From the NCBI GenBank assembly GCA_022845955.1, contig AP025576.1, positions 2,294,001 through 2,358,000 of the forward strand: 64,000 nt of DNA, written 5' to 3'. Origin of the DNA: Lachnospiraceae bacterium. GTDB lineage: Bacteria; Bacillota; Clostridia; Lachnospirales; Lachnospiraceae. Each line of letters opens with the position of its first letter. The stretch's first letter is position 1. Below are positions 43,470 through 51,550 of the stretch, in pieces. A program made the position numbers and the translations under genes. The notes under the pieces are model-generated. The model worked only from the letters and a program-made list of their open reading frames with translations. It searched no databases and had not been told where the DNA came from.

Positions 43470-46400
43470 ATGAAACGATGGCAGATGAATCGAATGGGGG
43501 TTCTGAATTTCTGGCTTTATGATGAAGAGGTATTTGAATTAGAACAGGGAAGATTGTTATTTAGAGGGGCAAATGGATCAGGAAAATCAGTTACGATGCA
43601 AAGTTTTATCCCTCTTGTTCTTGATGGAGACAAACGTCCGGAGAGGCTGGATTCTTTTGGCTCAAGAGATCGACGTATGGAATATTATCTTCTGGGTGAT
43701 AGTGAAACTGGCCATATGGACCGGACCGGTTATCTCTGGATTGAGTTTTACCATGAAGAAAAGCAAATATATAAAACGATTGGAATTGCTTTGCGTGCCA
43801 GAAGGGGCGCAGCGCAAATGGTATTTTGGGGATTTTTGCTGGAAGATGGCAGGCGCATCAATCAGGATATCTACCTATATGATTATCCTAACTGGCTGGA
43901 AACAAAGAAAAAGGTACCATTAACGAGGAAAGCACTGACCGAGGCCATTGGGGCTGGCGGAATTGTGGTTCAGGAACAGGCTTCTTATCGTGAGATTGTA
44001 CGGAAAAATATATTTGGATTTAAAGAAAATGATGATACCTATAAGGATTTATTGAAACTTCTTCTGGAAATAAGAAGTCCGAAACTCTCCAAAGAATTTC
44101 GTCCGTCGTCGATTTACAGTATTTTGGCAAATTCACTTCCGGCATTGACTGAAGAAGAGCTGGGTGATTTGTCCGATGTTTTGGAGGATATGGATCAAAT
44201 TTCTGAGCGATTGGAAGAACTGCAAATTCAGATTAGAGAAATGGAAGGCCTGGACAGACAATATGATAATTACAATAAAGTTTTGCTGTATGAAGCTTCT
44301 TTGCATTTGAAAGTTTTAAATCGTAGAGTCGATGAACAAAAGAAAGCAATGAATGATTGCCGGCGAAAATTGGACGCTGCCAATGACTGCGAAATTGCGT
44401 TTAAGAATAAGATCACCAACTCTGAACTCGAAATTATGAAGGCTCAGTCAGAGTTAGATTATCTTATGCGAAGTGAAGGATTAGAAAAAACCAGAGAGTT
44501 GGAACTTTTACATGCGCAAAATAATAAATTGAATGAACAATATACAACAATCAATAAACGTCTGCTTGAAAATAATAATCGTATACAGACATGGAAGAAA
44601 GAAATAGAGGAAAAGAAAACATTATGTGATTCCCTGTTCAGGAATCAGGACAGTTTAATGGAAGACTTAGAGAGTTATGCAAGAATCATGGAGTTTTATG
44701 AGCATGATATATACCATCGGCAATGGAAACAAGGGGGAGAAGATTATGTTCGCTGTGCGGAGCATTGGCTGCAGGATTTGCAGGTCCATCAGGAGAAGTT
44801 AAACCAGGCAATTCAGATTGCTGAAGGAGAACGGGAAGCGTGTTCTGATATGGCAAAGGAAAGAGAGCGCTGGGGAGAACTATATAAAAAGCGAAATCTT
44901 GCAGAAGAAGAATATGTTCTTGCGGAAGAACAGTTTAATTCCAGCAAAATGCAGTTGAAAGAGAATATTATTGGTTGGCGTCAAAGTCTCGTGCAATTCG
45001 AAATGGATCATGAGGCTGTGGGCAATATATTAAAAGCGTTATCTGAATTTGATAAAGATAATCGCAATTTTGAGACTGTAAAATCAACGGTGTACACTCT
45101 GTTTCATGAGCAAAATCAACGAGTAATTAACAAGATACTCGCTTTAGAACAACAGCTTAGAGAAGTAGAAGAGAAAAGAGAACTTTTGCAGGCTGAACTT
45201 GAATCATGGAAGAGTAAAAAGGAACCCGAACCTGTGCGTTCTGATTTAAGAAGTGAGTGCCGTAAGGTGAGAGCAGAACGGATGGGGGCGCCCCTGTATG
45301 CGGTCTGTGACTTTTCCGCTGATTTGACGGAAGTAGAAAAGGCGCAGATAGAGACGACTTTGGAGCAGGCTGGGATATTAGATGCATGGATTTTGCCCGG
45401 CGGAAAGATGGGGTATTTTGCTCGTGAAAAAGATGAGGAAATATGGATTGAACCCAGCGAACAGTTGGGAGTGTCCACGTTATGTGAAGTATTAGAGCCA
45501 TGTCCGTTTCCGGAAAGTGGATTAACAAGAGAAGATATTGCGTTCGTGCTGTCCAGCTTCTGCTGGAACAAGAACCATGATTATGAACAAGACTCTCCAG
45601 AGCTGGTAGCAGTGAACCAGATCGGGGAGATGGGGTTTCGGTTGGGAGCTTTGGCGGGACGGAACCATACGAAAGAGCAGGCAGAATACATCGGGATTGA
45701 GAGTCGTAAAAGGACAAAGAAACGGATTTTAGATAAATTGGAACAGCAAATTTGTGAGTTGGACAATCAGCAAAGCGGCATTCGGGAAGAAATTCAGCAG
45801 GGTTATAAAAAGCAGAATACTTTGATTGCAGAAAAAGATTGCTTTCCAGATGATAAAGATATGCAGTCATGCCTGGATTTTCTGATTAATAAGGGACACC
45901 TTTTTCAGGTGGCAGTGAAACAGGAGCAGGAAGCAGAAAGTGTTTATCACACAAAGGAGACTATTTGGAAGGAACGGAAGGTTGAGTTAACAGAAATAAC
46001 TGCTGCATGGACAAGGCTGAAAACTTTAAATGTACTTCAGGAGGCGATGAAATATATTGCCGATTACAGACTGTTATTATCACAGTTGAAAACAGAGTAT
46101 GTTCATTACCTAAGCCTGCAAAATGACTGTGAGAACTATCAAACGTATATTGACGAAACAAATGGGCAGCTCGGTGAGGACAAGCAGGAACTAACCATCG
46201 TCCAGACAAATAAATTGCTGATTGAGAGTCAGATCAGCCAGCTTAAGGAATTGATAGCAGCAATAGGACTTGAAGAGATTTATACAAAAATCGACGAGTG
46301 CAAGAAAAAGAAAGAAGCGCTGAATGGAGAAGTGAAAAAATTGCAGGAGGAGCTGCGGGCTAATAGTAAACTACAGGGTTCCTTGAGCGCTGACTTGAAA

Positions 46401-47564
46401 ATGAAGCAGGAACAACTGGCGGATATAATGGAGAGTCTGGAAGATGCTGTTTTAAAATGGCGGGCAGAGATGGAACTGGGTTTGGTGTCTGTAGAAAATA
46501 TTGATACGTATGATCTGACTGTGTATCAAAACGCAGTGTATTTATCGGAACAGCTAGTAGTAGAGTATAAGAAGGTTTCGGGGAGTCTGTTAAAAGACAA
46601 GGTGATAAGCGACATGATTGCGGAATTTGGCAAAGTAAATGTGAATCTCCGTGAGTATGTGTTGGAACGCGAGTCCCTGGAGAATGGACGGACGATTATT
46701 CTTTCAAACCGGGATCGCATGAATCCCATGACACCCAAACAGCTGCTGAAGGAATTGTTAGAGAAAGAGGCGGAACAAAAACTTCTTTTAACAGAGCAGG
46801 ATCAAAAGCTGTATTCAGAAATTATTATTGGCAGTGTAGGTAAATCAATTCAATTTAAAATACATCAGGCTTACGATTGGATCGACAAGATGGATCGGTT
46901 GATGAAGCAGAGAAACACTTCCAGCGGCCTGAGATTATCTCTTAAATGGATTCCGATGTCACAGAGAAGCGAATCTGAGTTAGATACAGAAACCCTTGTT
47001 CAACTGCTTTTGAGTGATACGGAACGTCTGGAAGATAATGAAATCAATAAGATGATTGAACATTTCAGAAAAAGGATTCTACTAGCGAAGGAGTCGGCAA
47101 AAGAGGAACAGGGATCTCTGCGAAAGTATATCAATGAAATGTTGGATTATCGGACATGGTTTACCTTCCGGTTAGATTTTCGTAAGGGAGAACAGTCAAA
47201 TTACAGGGAACTGACGAACAGCAGATTCAACGTACTAAGTGGCGGGGAGAAGGCAATGGCAATGTATATACCGTTGTTTGCAGCAGCAAATTCCCGATAT
47301 AGTAAGGCGGGGGCGGATGCACCCAAAATTCTGGCATTGGACGAGGCTTTTGCAGGGGTGGATGATTCCAATATGCGCGATATGTTTGAACTTTTAACAG
47401 ATATGGATTTCGATTATATTATGACATCACAGGTTCTGTGGGGGTGCTACGATACGGTTCCCAGCCTGGCAATCTATGAAATCCATCGACCTAAAGATAT
47501 TGATATGGTTACGCTACTCCACTATCGGTGGAATGGAAAACAAAAATTATATGTGGAGAATTAG
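43470..47564 (+). CDS. jetC: Wadjet type II SMC-like ATPase JetC (TIGR02680)
   Basis: 1364 residues. Walker A is GANGSGKS at residues 33-40, after the MNRMGVLNFWLYDEEVF start; two long coiled coils (about 250-620 and 760-1100) flank a hinge region; the ABC signature LSGGEKA is at about 1256 and Walker B LALDEAF at 1288-1294. This is the SMC/SbcC-type motor of the Wadjet complex. All ATPase motifs are intact. It lies between jetB and jetD in the usual order. Confidence 0.93.
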   Translation: MKRWQMNRMGVLNFWLYDEEVFELEQGRLLFRGANGSGKSVTMQSFIPLVLDGDKRPERLDSFGSRDRRMEYYLLGDSETGHMDRTGYLWIEFYHEEKQIYKTIGIALRARRGAAQMVFWGFLLEDGRRINQDIYLYDYPNWLETKKKVPLTRKALTEAIGAGGIVVQEQASYREIVRKNIFGFKENDDTYKDLLKLLLEIRSPKLSKEFRPSSIYSILANSLPALTEEELGDLSDVLEDMDQISERLEELQIQIREMEGLDRQYDNYNKVLLYEASLHLKVLNRRVDEQKKAMNDCRRKLDAANDCEIAFKNKITNSELEIMKAQSELDYLMRSEGLEKTRELELLHAQNNKLNEQYTTINKRLLENNNRIQTWKKEIEEKKTLCDSLFRNQDSLMEDLESYARIMEFYEHDIYHRQWKQGGEDYVRCAEHWLQDLQVHQEKLNQAIQIAEGEREACSDMAKERERWGELYKKRNLAEEEYVLAEEQFNSSKMQLKENIIGWRQSLVQFEMDHEAVGNILKALSEFDKDNRNFETVKSTVYTLFHEQNQRVINKILALEQQLREVEEKRELLQAELESWKSKKEPEPVRSDLRSECRKVRAERMGAPLYAVCDFSADLTEVEKAQIETTLEQAGILDAWILPGGKMGYFAREKDEEIWIEPSEQLGVSTLCEVLEPCPFPESGLTREDIAFVLSSFCWNKNHDYEQDSPELVAVNQIGEMGFRLGALAGRNHTKEQAEYIGIESRKRTKKRILDKLEQQICELDNQQSGIREEIQQGYKKQNTLIAEKDCFPDDKDMQSCLDFLINKGHLFQVAVKQEQEAESVYHTKETIWKERKVELTEITAAWTRLKTLNVLQEAMKYIADYRLLLSQLKTEYVHYLSLQNDCENYQTYIDETNGQLGEDKQELTIVQTNKLLIESQISQLKELIAAIGLEEIYTKIDECKKKKEALNGEVKKLQEELRANSKLQGSLSADLKMKQEQLADIMESLEDAVLKWRAEMELGLVSVENIDTYDLTVYQNAVYLSEQLVVEYKKVSGSLLKDKVISDMIAEFGKVNVNLREYVLERESLENGRTIILSNRDRMNPMTPKQLLKELLEKEAEQKLLLTEQDQKLYSEIIIGSVGKSIQFKIHQAYDWIDKMDRLMKQRNTSSGLRLSLKWIPMSQRSESELDTETLVQLLLSDTERLEDNEINKMIEHFRKRILLAKESAKEEQGSLRKYINEMLDYRTWFTFRLDFRKGEQSNYRELTNSRFNVLSGGEKAMAMYIPLFAAANSRYSKAGADAPKILALDEAFAGVDDSNMRDMFELLTDMDFDYIMTSQVLWGCYDTVPSLAIYEIHRPKDIDMVTLLHYRWNGKQKLYVEN

Positions 47565-47572
47565 CAGCGGAT

Positions 47573-49576
47573 ATGGAGCATAAAAGGAAGGTAACAGCAG
47601 AGGAATACTATGGGGATCCACTTTTGAAACCCATGCTGAGTGCTGTTTTTACCAAGTACAGAAGCTATGGGAGCGGAAGAGGAAAGATTAAACTTGATAT
47701 TTCCAGTCAGGAGGAAGCGCAAAGGTTACAGGCATTTTTTGGACCACAGATTCGAGGTCTGTTGAATGCAGGTGATACACTGAGAATGGAAGTGGGAGTG
47801 ATTGAGGAAGAGTTGGGGAAACGTTTTATGTTGACAATTCCTTCCTTATATGAGTTGCTATACCACGAGCCGCTGTTGACCAAAAAGGAAAGCATGGTAA
47901 AGGCAGATACAGAGTGGGAATCCCTGTTTATCAAAGCAATCGAGTCTCTGGAAAACGAGGAAAATATAAATATAGTAAACAAACAGTTTTGTGACTTGAC
48001 GTATGATTGGTTATACCGTCTCTGGAAAAAGGAACCTCGGTCAGGTTACCGGATTCTGCAGGCTGGATTGAAAAATTATAATGATTCCCTTGAATCTCTC
48101 CAAACCTGCTTAAAAGCTCTCTGGTATCTGCTTATGGATTGGAAACGCCTGGAACAGGAAAATATAACAAATTCTGATAAAATATATGTGTCCATGCTGG
48201 CAAATTTTGTGGCATGGGATCATGCGCTGGATGATAAAAAAACACTGGCAGGCAGGCTGTTTTTGCGGGCATTGGAAGATATTTATCTACAAAAATACCG
48301 TGAAAATGGAGAAGTGGACCCTTTGGAACATGTTCCGGCTTTTATGCGGAAGCGGATGATATATCGGTTGTATCACCTTAGCGATGATTCCGTCAGTTCG
48401 TGCTTTCATAAGGCTACATTGGATATATACGAATCCATGAAAAAAGAGACAGTCAATCTGAGTAACGTGGAAGAGATGGGTGAATTTGAGGTAAAGTCTA
48501 ATCTGTTTCTTATCGAAAATCCATCAGTGTTTCTTTATTTGGTAGACCGTTTGAAGGAGTATGCTGATAATAATAATATTTCAAAGGATCTAATAAGAGA
48601 AAGATTTCCCATCCTGATCTGTACATCAGGTTGTTTCCAAACGGCAGTGTTAGAGTATGTTAGAAAATGCATAGAAAGGAATTCAAAATGCCGTGTTTAT
48701 TTTTCCGGTGATTTTGACCGTGCCGGGATTGAGATGATGGAAAAGATGAAAGAGTATTTTCCGAAGAATGTATCTCCGTTTCAAATGAATGCGAAAACAT
48801 ATCTTTCAGGACTGGATGGAAAATGCAGGAACCTTACGGAAAAAGACAGAGAAATACTAGCTGGAAAAAGTAGTGAATTAGCCAGATTAATGGCTTTGCA
48901 TGGAAAAAAGGTTTATCAGGAGAGTATTGCTTCTGATTTGTGGGAAGTTCTTTTGCGAGAAATTCAGTGTGTAGAGACGATCTCATATCAAACATATGGA
49001 AAAGGGGAGAATGCGATGGAAAATCGTAAAATAGAAATATTTTTGTCCTATTGTTGGCAGGATGAAAAAATTGCATCAGATATCTATAGTTGTCTAAGCA
49101 AGATACCAAATGTGAACATTCATAAAGATACGATAGATATAAAAAAATGGGATAGCATTAAAAAATATATGTACAGTATAGGAAATATGGATTATACAAT
49201 TTTACTAATTTCCGATGCGTATCTGAGATCCAGAAATTGCATGTATGAAGTTTTGGAACTTATGAGAGACCGCATGTATAAAGATAAAATCTTCCCCGCA
49301 GTTGTGTCAAAGGAAATATATAATCCTGTAGTAGTCGCGAATTATGTAAAGTATTGGCAGGATGAACAGCAGCAATTAGAGGCGCAGCTGAGTAATCTGC
49401 GGATTCAGAATTTAGGAAGTTTGCATCAGAAACTGAAGATGATTCAGGATATAGCCTCTAATACCGCTGATTTCCTGGATTTAATTGGTGATATGAATAA
49501 TCCCGATATTGATGTGATAACGATTGAGATAAGTAAGAAATTAGCGGAATGGGGAGTGATTCCTCCTGAAAAATAA
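47573..49576 (+). CDS. jetD: JetD Toprim nuclease fused to a C-terminal TIR domain
   Basis: 667 residues. Residues about 1-480 are JetD (TIGR02679: DUF3323 + DUF2399), the topoisomerase-like nuclease that cuts plasmid DNA held by JetABC; the Toprim motif GDFDRAG is at 379-385 (Asp 380, Asp 382) with ICTSGCFQTAV before it. From about residue 485 a TIR domain follows: IEIFLSYCWQDEKIASDIYS, LLISDAYLRSRNCMYEVLEL with the likely catalytic Glu 559. JetD normally ends near residue 480. The ATG at 47573 is preferred over 47528 (inside jetC). An AGGGGAG and in-frame ATG at 49016 (Met 482) could also give a free TIR protein. Confidence 0.88.
   Translation: MEHKRKVTAEEYYGDPLLKPMLSAVFTKYRSYGSGRGKIKLDISSQEEAQRLQAFFGPQIRGLLNAGDTLRMEVGVIEEELGKRFMLTIPSLYELLYHEPLLTKKESMVKADTEWESLFIKAIESLENEENINIVNKQFCDLTYDWLYRLWKKEPRSGYRILQAGLKNYNDSLESLQTCLKALWYLLMDWKRLEQENITNSDKIYVSMLANFVAWDHALDDKKTLAGRLFLRALEDIYLQKYRENGEVDPLEHVPAFMRKRMIYRLYHLSDDSVSSCFHKATLDIYESMKKETVNLSNVEEMGEFEVKSNLFLIENPSVFLYLVDRLKEYADNNNISKDLIRERFPILICTSGCFQTAVLEYVRKCIERNSKCRVYFSGDFDRAGIEMMEKMKEYFPKNVSPFQMNAKTYLSGLDGKCRNLTEKDREILAGKSSELARLMALHGKKVYQESIASDLWEVLLREIQCVETISYQTYGKGENAMENRKIEIFLSYCWQDEKIASDIYSCLSKIPNVNIHKDTIDIKKWDSIKKYMYSIGNMDYTILLISDAYLRSRNCMYEVLELMRDRMYKDKIFPAVVSKEIYNPVVVANYVKYWQDEQQQLEAQLSNLRIQNLGSLHQKLKMIQDIASNTADFLDLIGDMNNPDIDVITIEISKKLAEWGVIPPEK
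49016..49576 (+). CDS. Possible separately translated TIR-domain protein (internal start)
   Basis: Inside jetD, AAAAGGGGAG ends six bases before an in-frame ATG at 49016, exactly where the JetD part ends and the TIR domain begins. Translation from it would give a free 186-residue TIR protein (about residues 4-130 TIR, the rest helical). TIR domains of this kind cleave NAD+ or make signal nucleotides. Whether the cell makes the fusion, the short form or both cannot be told from the sequence. Confidence 0.45.
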   Translation: MENRKIEIFLSYCWQDEKIASDIYSCLSKIPNVNIHKDTIDIKKWDSIKKYMYSIGNMDYTILLISDAYLRSRNCMYEVLELMRDRMYKDKIFPAVVSKEIYNPVVVANYVKYWQDEQQQLEAQLSNLRIQNLGSLHQKLKMIQDIASNTADFLDLIGDMNNPDIDVITIEISKKLAEWGVIPPEK

Positions 49577-49640
49577 AGTTAGCAAGAGCAGGAGAAAAAG
49601 AGGAGGATAGTAACAGAGGAGTTGTTGGATCAGACCGCAA

Positions 49641-49661
49641 CTGTCGCAAATTTTGCGATAG
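49641..49661. promoter_or_regulatory. Palindrome between jetD and cas6
   Basis: CTGTCGCAAA and TTTGCGATAG form two 10-base arms around a single base, with one mismatch. It overlaps a weak candidate promoter (TTGCGA, about 16 bases, TTTAAT) about 45 bases upstream of cas6, so it may be an operator for the CRISPR-type operon. Only one copy is seen, so it is not a CRISPR array. Confidence 0.4.
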
Positions 49662-49719
49662 CTCAAAATGAAATTTTAATGAACCATGACAAAAATACCT
49701 GTTAAGGAGGCCACAGTTT

Positions 49720-50607
49720 ATGAAAAGACAAGCCCCGTTTGCTATAAACTACATACCTTTAAAGATTTCCCTTCTCTCATTAAAACGTGCGGAATTACCC
49801 CCTTATCTCGGTTCAACACTGAGAGGAGTGATTGGGCAATCCCTGTACCGGACAGACAGAGAAGCCTATGAGTACCTATATGTAAATGGCAAAAAAAGTG
49901 AAGGCGTGCAGGATATTGTCAAGCCCTATGTGATCATTCCGCCTGAGACTCATAAAGCACAAATGGTTATAGAACAGGGAGAAGAACTAAATTTTGAATT
50001 TTTACTTTTAGGCAATGCAGTGAAGTATGTGCCTTCATTGGTAGTGGCCTTGCAGAACATATGCCGCTATGGTTTAGGGGCACAGCGTTATCCATTCTGC
50101 TTATCACGGATTATGAATAGCCAGGATCAAAGACTCCTTTGGCGGAACGATACATATTACGGAATGGGAGCACATGACATAAAACTGCCTTTTTATGAAT
50201 TGACAGATGTTACGGGCACAATAATCAGATTGTGTACGCCGCTTCGGATTCGTCACAAAGGGCAGTTATTAACAGATATATCGTTCCTGACTTTGATTCG
50301 AAACATTGTAAGCCGGATTGCGGCTTTAACGGAGCGATACGGAGGAACGATAGATCGAGAAGAAGCCGACAGGATTTTGCTGCTCGCTGCAGAGATTAAG
50401 GTGACGAAGGCAGACTTAAGGCTGGAACATTTAGAACGGTATTCAAATCGTTTACAGGAAAAAATGGATTTAAGCGGTTTGCTCGGAGAAGTGGAATTCG
50501 AGGGAGATTTGACTCCGTTTATTCCGTGGCTGCTTGCCGCTCAGATTTTACATGTTGGCCGAAATACGACCTTTGGGATGGGGAGGATAGAAGTGTTTTT
50601 CCTCTGA
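49720..50607 (+). CDS. cas6: Cas6-family RAMP endoribonuclease
   Basis: 295 residues of the PF10040/COG5551 Cas6 group, which cuts precursor CRISPR RNA. The N-terminal strand (INYIPLKISLLSLKRAELPP, then LGSTLRGVIGQSLY) and the glycine-rich end ILHVGRNTTFGMGRIEV are typical RAMP features; the His of the last motif may be catalytic. A strong AAGGAGG precedes the ATG. First gene of a six-gene operon 142 bases after jetD-TIR. Confidence 0.82.
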   Translation: MKRQAPFAINYIPLKISLLSLKRAELPPYLGSTLRGVIGQSLYRTDREAYEYLYVNGKKSEGVQDIVKPYVIIPPETHKAQMVIEQGEELNFEFLLLGNAVKYVPSLVVALQNICRYGLGAQRYPFCLSRIMNSQDQRLLWRNDTYYGMGAHDIKLPFYELTDVTGTIIRLCTPLRIRHKGQLLTDISFLTLIRNIVSRIAALTERYGGTIDREEADRILLLAAEIKVTKADLRLEHLERYSNRLQEKMDLSGLLGEVEFEGDLTPFIPWLLAAQILHVGRNTTFGMGRIEVFFL

Positions 50608-50635
50608 AACAAATAAAAATTATAAGGAGGTACAG

Positions 50636-51550
50636 ATGAAACAGAAAGAAGCAGAATATGCAGATAAATATGCAAATGCGGATCAGCAAACCATTGGAAA
50701 TATCAAAGATAATTATGAACGGACGGAAAAAGGAATTGTAAATGAATTATTTTTTCAGGTACCTCATGGCGGCACGATTGGCAATCATCGCGAAAAGATT
50801 TGGGGTAAGATGTTTGAAAATATAGTACCCCGAAAGTTTGTGATTGAACAGTCTGTGTTTATTATTGATTCCTATGGTAAGGTATCGAATGAGGTGGATT
50901 TGGCTATTTTTGATGAAACCTACACCCCGTATATTTTCAGATATGCTCAATTGAAATTTATACCCATTGAAGCTGTGGCATGTGCCATCGAATGTAAAAG
51001 TACATCTATGAATAAGGAAAAGTTAATGACTTGGACGAGTAGTATTCAATCGTTAAAGACTTCTCCCAAATCATTTGTCCGAACTATTGGTAATATTGCA
51101 TGTGCGGAAATAAATCCTGTAAAAACACAGACAGCTACGCGTCCTCTGCGTATTCTATGCTGTTTAAATGAAGAGGCTAAAATGTTAATAAAAGAAAATG
51201 AAAGATGTTTTGATATCACTATAAGAGCTAGAGACGGAGAGGATAAATTGAAAATCGAGTGGGATGATAAAAAGAAAAATCTATTTGATTGGTATACATC
51301 TTTAAATCATGCAGGTGGATTATCAAATTGTGGTGAGAATTCTGGAATTAAAGGGGAGGAAGAAGTTAAGAAATACGGTTTGGATAACTATCTGGTCCAT
51401 CATAAAAATTCAGAACTGACTCTGCTGACCTTCAATTTTCAGTTAAATCAGCTTCTCATGCTGATTAATAATCCAATGTTGTTTCCGCATGCTGCATATG
51501 CGGAGATGTTTGATAAAAACGGTAATGGAAAGGAAAGAGATAATGGTTGA
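50636..51550 (+). CDS. DUF6602-like PD-(D/E)XK nuclease within the cas operon
   Basis: 304 residues. REKIWGKMFENIVPRKFVIE gives the helix with Glu, NEVDLAIFDE the metal Asp 88, and CAIECKSTSM the Glu 119-x-Lys 121 pair: a complete PD-(D/E)XK site, unlike the degenerate DUF6602 copy at 30504. Such nucleases are not standard parts of type III systems. A perfect AAGGAGG precedes the ATG, and the 3' end overlaps cas10 by eight bases, so it is translationally coupled to the complex. It could be the effector or an anti-phage nuclease guided by it. Confidence 0.75.
   Translation: MKQKEAEYADKYANADQQTIGNIKDNYERTEKGIVNELFFQVPHGGTIGNHREKIWGKMFENIVPRKFVIEQSVFIIDSYGKVSNEVDLAIFDETYTPYIFRYAQLKFIPIEAVACAIECKSTSMNKEKLMTWTSSIQSLKTSPKSFVRTIGNIACAEINPVKTQTATRPLRILCCLNEEAKMLIKENERCFDITIRARDGEDKLKIEWDDKKKNLFDWYTSLNHAGGLSNCGENSGIKGEEEVKKYGLDNYLVHHKNSELTLLTFNFQLNQLLMLINNPMLFPHAAYAEMFDKNGNGKERDNG

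Noticed and set aside
45157..45870. A 237-codon minus-strand frame inside jetC
   Set aside because: Antisense to the coiled-coil part of JetC, without a ribosome site.
49577..49719. CRISPR array next to the cas genes
   Set aside because: The flanks of the cas operon contain no repeated 25-40-base units; the only symmetry is one 21-base palindrome.
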